A DNA stretch of 31,704 nucleotides from an uncultured Lachnospiraceae bacterium (GTDB taxonomy: Bacteria; Bacillota; Clostridia; Lachnospirales; Lachnospiraceae): the NCBI GenBank assembly GCA_910585205.1, contig CAJUCC010000060.1, forward strand, positions 1-31,704, written 5' to 3'. Shown here one piece after another: positions 7,950 to 14,867 of the stretch. The notes under the pieces are model-generated. The model searched no databases. It worked only from the letters and a program-made list of their open reading frames with translations, and was not told the DNA's origin. A program made the translations under genes and the position numbers. Position 1 is the first letter of the stretch; each line of letters starts with the position of its first letter.

Positions 7950-8008
7950 CCGCACCGGCACATACCGGCTTTGCATCTTCTGCCGGCCCGCGGCTCCCGG
8001 ATCCGCGC

Positions 8009-9604
8009 TTATATCACCAAATTTACCAAACGGCTGAAATAGCGGTAAATCAGATTCATCGTTCCGACAAATGCACCCGCCTTATCAGGCTGACCGGCGC
8101 TCTCATCATTCCCCGCGGTCGTTACCCCAAACGTATCGGCTATCACGGGCAGTTCTCTCCCCCACCCTTCTTCGGAATCGGCCGGATAACAGTAGCATAT
8201 TTCCCATACGTCATTTCCGGATGCCCTCAATTCAATGTGATATATCAGGTCTTCTTCCTCTTTACGTCTGTGAAACCCCTCCTCTGTCACATAACCGTTA
8301 TCCGCCAATTCCTGATCGGCAGAATCGATCGACCGATCCCCGGAACGCGCAATCCAAAGCCGCACCTGTTCGTTTGCGGCCGCCGTCCACATAGCAGCGC
8401 CGGATTGCTGCCACTCGCCGTCAGGCAGATAGACATAATACCCGTCCCCTGCCGCAAGGCAGGCCCGTTTCTGCTCCGCCTCCCCCTCTTTTACAAAAGA
8501 AAGAATCGTCGTCGTTTCCAATATGTCATTGTCAGGGGAAATTGTCGTATCCTCCTTTGCAGCACTGCAGCCTACCAGTGTCCCCAGACCGATTGTTAAA
8601 ATGACCGTACAGGTCAAAACAAAAATACCGTTTTTCTTTCCCTTTTTGATTAATATATTTTCGAAACGTTTCTTCATAATCTTCGTTCCTCCATAAAACT
8701 GTGTTGATAAGGCAGTCCGCCCCGCACATCCCCTGTAAAGCATAGCCAGCAATGTTTCCGTGTATGCTTTCCGCAGCGCATACCCCGCACCTTTTGTAAC
8801 GCGTTCGTCGCAGGACAGTTCCATATCAATCGCGGCTTCTTTCCGCATCATCCAGATCACGGGATTCAACCAGTGAACGGCATTCGCCGTTACAAAAAGC
8901 AGTTTGGCCCAGATGTCTCCCCGTTTGAAATGAATCAATTCATGTTTCAAAATGAAAAACAGTTCTTCCTCACTGTACCGCTCTTGCGGCAAAACCAAAA
9001 CCGGTTTGAGAAAACCGATTATCATCGGACTTCCGGCCCCGGCGTATTCCGTTACCCCGATTTTGCGTCTGATATGTAATTCGCGTTTCCGTTCGGACAT
9101 CTGTCGTAAAATACATGCGTCTCTGACAATTTTCCCCTTTTTCGTCACCTGCCGTTTATAGTGAACATAACTGATGACATGTACGGATATGAATATCAGA
9201 CCGCCGGTCATCCAGACAAAAGCCGCAATATCAAGCATCGTAACACCCGCATTGCTTTCTTCGGACTCCGCCGCATACCGCGTGACAATCGGCGTTGTCA
9301 TTTCCGCCGGCAGTTCAACAATAACCCGGCCGGCCCGCCTGATTCCGCCCGCCGTCATGTCCGCGTTCTCTTCTTCCGCCTCCGCCGCAGCCTGCATTCC
9401 CGTTTGTGACAACCGCTCCACGACAGGCTGCCCATTTGCCGCGCCAAGCGGGACAAGCAGACGCAGGGCGAGAAATATCCAGATCAGATATTTCCATTTT
9501 ACGGCATATCTCTTATTTAAAAACGGGGTCAAAACAATCAATGCAAGAACGATCAATCCGGTCGACAGGGAAGTTGCCAAAAAGAGTAAAAATATCGCTG
9601 TCAT
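8009..9604 (-). CDS. BlaR1/MecR1-type M56 membrane metalloprotease, signal transducer
   Basis: Membrane-bound zinc protease of family M56 (531 aa). Transmembrane segments lie at about 3-25, 37-54, 123-146 and 326-346. The catalytic HELIH motif is at 221-225, with the downstream 'MELSCDE' segment (261-267) as the usual third-ligand region. In BlaR1/MecR1 systems the protease triggers loss of the BlaI/MecI repressor when an outer sensor is engaged. Here the outer part (about 347-531) is not a penicillin-binding domain: no clear SxxK/SxN/KTG set is visible, and it is much shorter than in BlaR1. The ligand is therefore unknown. Its start overlaps the repressor stop by four bases (9601-9604) and has a GGAGG site. 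It is probably expressed with the repressor from the promoter at 10027-10055. Confidence 0.88.
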   Translation of the reverse strand: MTAIFLLFLATSLSTGLIVLALIVLTPFLNKRYAVKWKYLIWIFLALRLLVPLGAANGQPVVERLSQTGMQAAAEAEEENADMTAGGIRRAGRVIVELPAEMTTPIVTRYAAESEESNAGVTMLDIAAFVWMTGGLIFISVHVISYVHYKRQVTKKGKIVRDACILRQMSERKRELHIRRKIGVTEYAGAGSPMIIGFLKPVLVLPQERYSEEELFFILKHELIHFKRGDIWAKLLFVTANAVHWLNPVIWMMRKEAAIDMELSCDERVTKGAGYALRKAYTETLLAMLYRGCAGRTALSTQFYGGTKIMKKRFENILIKKGKKNGIFVLTCTVILTIGLGTLVGCSAAKEDTTISPDNDILETTTILSFVKEGEAEQKRACLAAGDGYYVYLPDGEWQQSGAAMWTAAANEQVRLWIARSGDRSIDSADQELADNGYVTEEGFHRRKEEEDLIYHIELRASGNDVWEICYCYPADSEEGWGRELPVIADTFGVTTAGNDESAGQPDKAGAFVGTMNLIYRYFSRLVNLVI

Positions 9605-9987
9605 TGTTCCGCCTCCAGTTGATCCAGAAAACTTCTGAGTTCTTCAATATCAGAATTTTTAATCTCTTTATTGCTATACAGTGTCGCGATCATATTTTGT
9701 ATGGAATTATTGTAAAGCTTTTCGAGAAAATGTCTGCTCGCTCCGGCCTTATATTCATTTTCAGAGACGGCTGCCGTATACAGATTGCTTCCCGTTGAGC
9801 GGTCACAGATGACAAACTCCTTATCAGACAGTCTCGTCAACGAAGTCATCAATGTGGAAAGCTGCCATTGCCTTCGTCCCCGCAGCTCCCTTAAAATATA
9901 GTTTGACGTCACGGGCTTTTCGCTGTTCCAGACAGCCTGCATAATTTCCAGTTCCGCTTCTCCCAACTTTTTCGGAATATTTCCCAT
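9601..9987 (-). CDS. BlaI/MecI/CopY-family repressor
   Basis: Winged-helix repressor of the Penicillinase_R family (128 aa). The N-terminal part 'LGEAELEIMQAVWNSEKPVTSNYILRELRG..WQLSTLMTSLTRLSDKEFV' is the typical DNA-binding domain, and the C-terminal ~45 residues form the dimerisation helices where partner proteases usually cut. It overlaps the M56 protease gene by four bases. Upstream, two TTATAC/GTATAA dyads overlap the promoter, matching how BlaI-type repressors autoregulate. The start at 9987 is preceded by AAGGGGGGA. The regulated trait is not shown by the neighbours; no beta-lactamase or altered penicillin-binding protein lies here. Confidence 0.92.
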   Translation of the reverse strand: MGNIPKKLGEAELEIMQAVWNSEKPVTSNYILRELRGRRQWQLSTLMTSLTRLSDKEFVICDRSTGSNLYTAAVSENEYKAGASRHFLEKLYNNSIQNMIATLYSNKEIKNSDIEELRSFLDQLEAEQ

Positions 9988-10006
9988 AACCCATGTCCCC
10001 CCTTTC

Positions 10007-10024
10007 GTTATACCTTTGTATAAT
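10007..10024. promoter_or_regulatory. BlaI-type operator O2
   Basis: GTTATAC (10007-10013) and GTATAAT (10018-10024) form a dyad with a 4-base spacer and one outer mismatch. It lies downstream of the -10, and its centre is 20 bp (two helical turns) from that of O1. Confidence 0.7.
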
Positions 10025-10026
10025 TA

Positions 10027-10044
10027 ATTATACATTCGTATAAT
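10027..10044. promoter_or_regulatory. BlaI-type operator O1, overlapping the -10
   Basis: ATTATAC (10027-10033) and GTATAAT (10038-10044) form a perfect 7-bp dyad with a 4-base spacer. One arm includes the whole -10 hexamer, so repressor binding should exclude RNA polymerase. Confidence 0.75.
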
Positions 10045-10055
10045 ACAGCTGTCAA
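10027..10055 (-). promoter_or_regulatory. Consensus sigma-A promoter of the repressor-protease unit
   Basis: On the minus strand TTGACA (10050-10055), a 17-base spacer and TATAAT (10027-10032) form a fully consensus vegetative promoter, overlapped by O1 and followed by O2. Confidence 0.88.
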
Positions 10056-10112
10056 ATTAATTTTGCGGAAATCCTGCCGGAGATTGTTTTTCCCGTCTCA
10101 ACAGCGGACAGC

Positions 10113-10143
10113 AAAAAAGAACCGCGCACGCGCGATTCTTTTT
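10113..10143 (-). terminator. Terminator of glgA
   Basis: On the minus strand an AAGAATCGCGC / GCGCGGTTCTT stem with a 2-base loop is followed by a T-run (plus-strand A run 10113-10118). It lies just behind the glycogen synthase stop. Confidence 0.8.
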
Positions 10144-10158
10144 GTCATTCCGATTCTG

Positions 10159-11604
10159 TTATCCGATCAGCCAGTCATACATTTCCTGATATTTTTTTGC
10201 AGACACATTCCATGAAAAATCGATGGCCATGGCACGATCCACGATCTTATTCCACTCTCTCTTTTTATCATAGTAGATACGCTCCGCATAGCGGATTGCC
10301 GTGAGCATTTCATGTGCGTTATAGTTCGTAAAAGTGAAACCGGTTCCGGTGCTCTCGTATTCATTATAAGGTTCCACCGTATCTTTCAAACCCCCCGTCT
10401 CCCGTACAATGGGCACCGTACCATAATGCAGCGCCATCAACTGGCTCAGACCGCAGGGCTCAAACAGGGATGGCATCAAAAACGCATCACAGGCACCGTA
10501 TATCTTATGGGACAGTTCTTCGGAATAATAAATATTTGCCGAAACTTTGCCGGCATATTTCCAGTCAAAGTGACGGAACATATTTTCATACTGCGCTTCG
10601 CCCGTTCCCAGTACCACAAGCTGGATATTGTCCTGACACAATTCATCCATCACATACGAAATCAGGTCAAAGCCCTTCTGATCTGTAAGACGGGAGACAA
10701 CACCGATCATAAACTTCTTGTCATCCTGCTCCAGCCCCAGCTCCTTCTGGAGTTCTCTCTTATTTTTAATCTTTTCCTTGCGGAAGTTGACCGCATTATA
10801 TTTATAGGGCAGATACGGATCTTCCTGCGGGTTAAAGTCATCGTAATCAATCCCGTTCACAATACCGCGGAGATCGCCGCTGCGGGCACAGAGCAGACCA
10901 TTCAGTCCTTCGCCATAGAAATCCGTCTTAATCTCCTCCGCATAGGTGTCGCTGACGGTCGTAATGGCATCCGCATAGACAAGGCCGCCCTTTAACAGAT
11001 TTGCGTCTTTGTAGCATTCCAGCTTATCAGGCGTAAAGAAATAGTCCGAAAGTCCGGTAATCTGCTTTACTGTCTTGACATCCCACTTGCCCTGGAATTT
11101 CAGATTATGTATGGTCATAACCGTTTTGATACCACGGTAAAAATCGTTGTCCTGAAAGCGCTCTTTCAGGTAAACCGGCACAAGCCCTGTCTGCCAGTCA
11201 TGGCAGTGAATCACTTCCGGCCGGAAATTAACGACCGGCAAAACGGAGAGCAGCGCCTTGGAGAAAAACGCAAACTTGGTAATCTCCCAGAGTGTGTCAT
11301 CCCCATACGGTTTCATTCCCCCGAAATACTCCTCATTGTCGATGAAATAAAACGTTACCCCATCCACTTCCGCTTCCAGAATACCCACATATTCGCTCTT
11401 AAAGTTATAATCCATATAAAAATGCGACACATATGTCATTTTGTCTTTTACTTCCTGCTTCATGCAGGGATACTTGGGCATAACAACCCGTATGTCAAAA
11501 TATTCTTTGTCGATACATTTGGGGAGCGAGCCGACCACATCGGCCAGACCTCCTGTCTTAATAAATGGAACCCCCTCTGATGCTGCAAATAAAATGTGTT
11601 TCAT
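10159..11604 (-). CDS. glgA: Glycogen (starch) synthase, ADP-glucose type
   Basis: GT5-family glucosyltransferase (481 aa) that extends alpha-1,4-glucan chains from ADP-glucose. The N-terminal 'KTGGLADVVGSLP' motif (K16-L20 for KTGGL) binds the sugar nucleotide. The C-terminal domain contains the 'PSLFEPCGLSQL' motif with the conserved Glu that contacts the donor, followed by 'ETGGLKDTV'. The length fits bacterial GlgA (about 475-490 aa). I chose the ATG at 11604 (MKHILF), which has an AGAGGA site; a frame extending to 11661 adds 19 residues without a ribosome site. It is a solitary gene here: glgB, glgC and glgD are not next to it, unlike many glg operons. A leader of about 180 bases precedes it. 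Confidence 0.96.
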   Translation of the reverse strand: MKHILFAASEGVPFIKTGGLADVVGSLPKCIDKEYFDIRVVMPKYPCMKQEVKDKMTYVSHFYMDYNFKSEYVGILEAEVDGVTFYFIDNEEYFGGMKPYGDDTLWEITKFAFFSKALLSVLPVVNFRPEVIHCHDWQTGLVPVYLKERFQDNDFYRGIKTVMTIHNLKFQGKWDVKTVKQITGLSDYFFTPDKLECYKDANLLKGGLVYADAITTVSDTYAEEIKTDFYGEGLNGLLCARSGDLRGIVNGIDYDDFNPQEDPYLPYKYNAVNFRKEKIKNKRELQKELGLEQDDKKFMIGVVSRLTDQKGFDLISYVMDELCQDNIQLVVLGTGEAQYENMFRHFDWKYAGKVSANIYYSEELSHKIYGACDAFLMPSLFEPCGLSQLMALHYGTVPIVRETGGLKDTVEPYNEYESTGTGFTFTNYNAHEMLTAIRYAERIYYDKKREWNKIVDRAMAIDFSWNVSAKKYQEMYDWLIG

Positions 11605-11793
11605 AGCTATCCTCTCATTAATTCCTTTGTTATTTTGTACCTTCCCCGTGGTTTCCGCCATGCCCGCGCCCGATTCCGCTTCGCTCCATCCGGCTCACGG
11701 GCTGCGCCCTATGAATCCCGGCAGCGTCAAATCCGTCTGCCTGCAGCCGGTTTGCCTCTGCCTGTTTTCGCATGGCTTATTGCCTTCGTGGAC

Positions 11794-11802
11794 ATTATAC
11801 CA
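11794..11802 (-). promoter_or_regulatory. Extended -10 promoter, probably for glgA
   Basis: On the minus strand TGG-TATAAT forms an extended -10 (TATAAT at 11794-11799). No good -35 is visible, which is usual for extended -10 promoters. Transcription from here would give a GC-rich leader of about 180 bases before glgA with a small GGGC-GCA-GCCC hairpin but no recognised riboswitch. Confidence 0.5.
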
Positions 11803-11824
11803 TTATCTTTTTGAAATGGGAAGG

Positions 11825-12340
11825 TTAATTTCGGTATTGCAGGCGGATTTTGTCGGCAATCAGGGCTATAAACTCGGAATTGGTCGGTTTTCCTTTCCCT
11901 GTGTTGATCGTATATCCGAACATGGCATCCAGCGTTTCCATCTTTCCGCGGTTCCATGCCACTTCGATGGCATGGCGTATCGCGCGCTCCACTCTGCTCG
12001 ATGTCGTCTGAAATTTTTTGGCGATGGTGGGATATAGTATCTTGGTGATGGAATTCAGCATTTCCACATCCTGAACGGACATCATAATCGCCTCGCGCAG
12101 ATATTGATACCCCTTGATGTGCGCAGGCACGCCGATCTCGTGAATCATATTGGTGACGTCTTTCTCCAGATCGCGCTCCGGCGTCCTGCTCTCATCATAC
12201 AATGTTCCGGGTTCCTCACGGTGCCCCGCAGAAGGAACCGTAATCATAATCTGAAATTCTTTGTTTGCGTGAATCAAGTCGGAAAGTAATTTGAAAACCT
12301 GTTCGTTATCTTTTGTATCCGCTACACTCAGTTGTTCCAT
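11825..12340 (-). CDS. Receiver-deleted Spo0A (Spo0A DNA-binding domain protein)
   Basis: Protein of 171 aa. Residues about 60-171 are a complete Spo0A effector domain: 'IHEIGVPAHIKGYQYLREAI' and 'SSRVERAIRHAIEVAWNRG' match the B. subtilis Spo0A DNA-contact region almost word for word, and 'KPTNSEFIALIADK' is also kept. Residues 11-31 (from DNEQV) align without gaps to the start of the Spo0A receiver (B. subtilis DNRELVSLLSEYI and onward), but the rest of the receiver, including the phosphorylated Asp and the switch residues, is missing. Full Spo0A is about 260 aa. The start at 12340 has a GGAGG site, and a longer frame to 12397 would run into the promoter. In Bacillus spo0A follows spoIVB; here two foreign-looking genes separate them. 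Either the native spo0A lost its receiver, or this is a derived paralogue. If functional it could not be phosphorylated in the usual way. Confidence 0.88.
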   Translation of the reverse strand: MEQLSVADTKDNEQVFKLLSDLIHANKEFQIMITVPSAGHREEPGTLYDESRTPERDLEKDVTNMIHEIGVPAHIKGYQYLREAIMMSVQDVEMLNSITKILYPTIAKKFQTTSSRVERAIRHAIEVAWNRGKMETLDAMFGYTINTGKGKPTNSEFIALIADKIRLQYRN

Positions 12341-12395
12341 AATTAACCTCCGTTCACTAAAATTCTTTTCGTTCCAGCATTTATCGCCTATATTC

Positions 12396-12424
12396 ATTAT
12401 AAACAGATGTCAGTTTATGTTCAA
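12396..12424 (-). promoter_or_regulatory. Sigma-A promoter of the truncated Spo0A gene
   Basis: On the minus strand TTGAAC (12419-12424), a 17-base spacer and TATAAT (12396-12401) lie about 55 bases ahead of the start. No 0A box (TGTCGAA) is visible near it, unlike the autoregulated Bacillus gene. Confidence 0.8.
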
Positions 12425-12435
12425 CCAATAAGAAT

Positions 12436-12463
12436 CGCAGAATCTGCGCTAAATCGCCGATTT
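12436..12463 (-). terminator. Two small palindromes behind the TPR/DUF4037 gene, weak terminator
   Basis: AAATCG-C-CGATTT (12451-12463) lies directly behind the stop codon. It is followed on the minus strand by CGCAG-ATT-CTGCG (12436-12448) and the T-containing tail ATTCTTATTGG. The T-run is poor, so readthrough into the Spo0A gene is possible. Confidence 0.4.
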
Positions 12464-12464
12464 C

Positions 12465-14801
12465 CTACAGTTTGTGTTCCAGTTCGTCAAGCGACGCGTA
12501 GCCGTAAAGTTTCGCGGAATTGCCAATGGTTTCTTCTGCCAGGTTCCGTTCCGCATGACACAGGGATGCGATAAACCTGCCGTAAAGGTCCAGCGTTCTG
12601 TCGGAATACGTCGAAATCTCCCCGCGCAGATATGTCTCGTAGGAAGTATTGTACAGGCTGTCCTCGCTCGTATGGATGCTGCGGGCCATCACGGCGGCCT
12701 TCGGATATTTCCGCGCACAGTTCTCCATCCAGCCGACCTGGATTTTGACAATTTCCTCTATAATCTCTTTTTTCTCCGCGGGAATCTCCGGCAATCTGTC
12801 CGCAATCCCGCGATAGCCTTCCGGATCGGTGCTTTCCATCATCCGGCCGTATTTCTCTGCAATCAGGTTCCAGCCGTCCGCATTGGCCTTCTCAAAATCG
12901 TCGATATAGCTCTGCAGCATGGGAATCGTCCATGTCAGATACTGGCTCTTTCGCATCAGCAGAAATGTATTCCAGTCATCCTGGCAGTCCGCCCGTCCTC
13001 CGATATTTTTCACCTGATCGAACGCCTCCCACTCCAGCGCAATCAGTCGTTGTATCTGTTCTTCTTTCACCGTGGCGGCATGGCTTTCGTCGTTCTGGGG
13101 AATGCTGTGCAGAATATTGTCCGTATGGTGATCCAGATAATTGTCGCTTCCGGTCGTAAGGCTCTGTTTCTTCATCTCATCGATAATCAGGGAAACGATA
13201 ATCTCGATCGTCTGGGGAATCCGCTCATCCCCGATCTGCATATCGGCAATCGCATTCAGAATATCGCCGATCACCGCAAGAATCGGCAAATGCTCCATCC
13301 CCTTATGCATCCACTTATAAAAGGGAGCGTACCGGCGGTTCAGCAGATACACGATCGCCATCGTATGTTTCATAAATTCTCCAAGCGCCACCTGCGCCGT
13401 GACTTTATCGCCGCGTTCCAGCATCCGGCTGTAATTATACTGGCCGGACTGTGCGATCAGCGCCGCCTCGCGCGCCGTCTTTCTGAGCCGCACCTCCTCC
13501 GGGTAATGCGCCAGCAGACCCCTGCGGATCCTCGTAAACTCTCCCAGATCATCCCGGAACACCCGGCCGTTTGTAGCCGCCGCCAGACGGTAATCCTCAA
13601 TATAAAGCCATTGGCTGTTGGAAGCCGGCACATCGGAAAACCCGATCAGCCGTTCATAAAATTCGCCGATGCGGAACACCCCCACACGCTTCGGCGCTTT
13701 GGGGGAAATGCGTCTCGTAACGCCCATATACGTCGTCGGAAGGCCGTCGTAGGCTTTCTGCAGTTCCTCCCCGATCTCCTCATAGACGGAATCGGTCAGA
13801 AACAGGCAAAACCCCGGGCCGAAATCATGGTCTCTGGATGCACCGTCGTCAAACCCCAGACATTCCGACCCCTCTCCGACAAGTCCCGCGGCAATAAACG
13901 GCAGATACGCAGGAAACTGCGTGCGCAGCATCGGCTCGCCGTATTCATGATAAAAGGCTTCACACAGATCCAGCCCCTTCGCAAACTGCCTGATAACACT
14001 CGGATGTCCGGTCATCTGCTTCTCCACCGCATGCAGATTCTGCGCCACGATCTCGTAAGCCGTGGAACGCCCTGTGTTTTTCTCGATCTCCGCTAGCGCA
14101 AGCCGGTAATATCTGGCCGATTCTTCCAGATTCCCCGCCATATACTGCGCTTCGCCCATGGCGGACAGCGCGCCGCTGTAATGAAAGTCTTTCTGTTCAT
14201 CCATCTCGAATATGGAAAAAGCCGCGCGCAGATGCTGCATCGCTTCCTCATATTCTCCCAGTTTCAGAAGAGACGTCGCCAGATTCGTATGGGTAACGGC
14301 CGTCTCGATTCTTGCCTCCGTATGTGCACTGACAATCGGAAGCGCCCGCTTCAGACAACTGCACGCTTCTTCGAAATCGCCCATCTCCTGATACAGCAGG
14401 CTCAGATTGTTATACAGGCTGGCAAAACGGAAATCCGTATCTTCCAGATGGCTCTGATAGATCAGCAGCACTGCCTTATAATTGGTCATGGACTCCGCCA
14501 GCATGCCTGCTGCCCGATAGGCATTGGCAATATTCAGCAGGGAGGTCGCATAGGGAATGCTTCCCTGCAGATGATTCCGCTCCAATACTTCCATCAGCTT
14601 ATCGCAGTACATGCAGCATTTCTCATATTTGCTCACATCCCGCAGATAACCGATCATCTCGTTCAGCAGCGTAATCAGCGCACCGTCGTCTCCTGCCTGC
14701 ACGGCCTGCGCCATCCGGTTGTCCAGATACCCTTCCACCTTATCCATCTGATAGGTGGCAAACAATCTGTCAAGTTCCTGTAAAATTGTGTCCATATCCA
14801 T
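12465..14801 (-). CDS. TPR - nucleotidyltransferase-like (DUF4037) - DUF4125 multidomain protein
   Basis: Large cytosolic protein (778 aa), no signal peptide or membrane segment. Residues about 45-265 are tetratricopeptide-like helices: repeated 'Y..ALLNIANAYRAAG', 'LYNNLSLLYQEMGDFEEA' and 'THTNLATSLLKLGEYEEA' patterns. Residues about 275-580 match the DUF4037 type: the segment G311-S312 ... D324-x-D326 (in 'RDHDFG') is the GS...DxD signature of the nucleotidyltransferase superfamily, and the following helical part resembles kanamycin-type transferases. Residues about 595-778 ('LIALEWEAFDQVKNIGG' onward) resemble DUF4125. The start at 14801 has an AGAGGTG site. It lies between an integrase gene and the truncated spo0A, where Bacillus has nothing. 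The function is unknown; possibilities are nucleotidylation of a protein or small molecule with TPR-mediated target binding. Confidence 0.8.
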   Translation of the reverse strand: MDMDTILQELDRLFATYQMDKVEGYLDNRMAQAVQAGDDGALITLLNEMIGYLRDVSKYEKCCMYCDKLMEVLERNHLQGSIPYATSLLNIANAYRAAGMLAESMTNYKAVLLIYQSHLEDTDFRFASLYNNLSLLYQEMGDFEEACSCLKRALPIVSAHTEARIETAVTHTNLATSLLKLGEYEEAMQHLRAAFSIFEMDEQKDFHYSGALSAMGEAQYMAGNLEESARYYRLALAEIEKNTGRSTAYEIVAQNLHAVEKQMTGHPSVIRQFAKGLDLCEAFYHEYGEPMLRTQFPAYLPFIAAGLVGEGSECLGFDDGASRDHDFGPGFCLFLTDSVYEEIGEELQKAYDGLPTTYMGVTRRISPKAPKRVGVFRIGEFYERLIGFSDVPASNSQWLYIEDYRLAAATNGRVFRDDLGEFTRIRRGLLAHYPEEVRLRKTAREAALIAQSGQYNYSRMLERGDKVTAQVALGEFMKHTMAIVYLLNRRYAPFYKWMHKGMEHLPILAVIGDILNAIADMQIGDERIPQTIEIIVSLIIDEMKKQSLTTGSDNYLDHHTDNILHSIPQNDESHAATVKEEQIQRLIALEWEAFDQVKNIGGRADCQDDWNTFLLMRKSQYLTWTIPMLQSYIDDFEKANADGWNLIAEKYGRMMESTDPEGYRGIADRLPEIPAEKKEIIEEIVKIQVGWMENCARKYPKAAVMARSIHTSEDSLYNTSYETYLRGEISTYSDRTLDLYGRFIASLCHAERNLAEETIGNSAKLYGYASLDELEHKL

Positions 14802-14820
14802 AATTATCACCTCTGATATG

Positions 14821-14829
14821 AGTATACCA
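14821..14829 (-). promoter_or_regulatory. Extended -10 promoter of the TPR/DUF4037 gene
   Basis: On the minus strand TGG-TATACT (TATACT at 14821-14826), with a weak TGTCAA 17 bases upstream. The predicted start near 14814 leaves a very short leader with the ribosome site almost at the 5' end. Confidence 0.45.
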
Positions 14830-14867
14830 CTTTCGGGAGAAATTTGACAGACGCGCAAAAATTAAAA

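Noticed and set aside
11605..11661. Upstream in-frame ATG for glgA
   Set aside because: No ribosome site; GlgA proteins begin with the MKxLF-type strand found at 11604.
12341..12397. Upstream extension of the truncated Spo0A protein
   Set aside because: The longer frame would use the -10 region as coding sequence; a GGAGG site supports the ATG at 12340.
12474..14096. Very long plus-strand open frame opposite the TPR/DUF4037 gene
   Set aside because: It is a shadow of the GC-biased minus-strand gene: no ribosome site, no recognisable domain, while the minus strand shows TPR, NTase and DUF4125 features.
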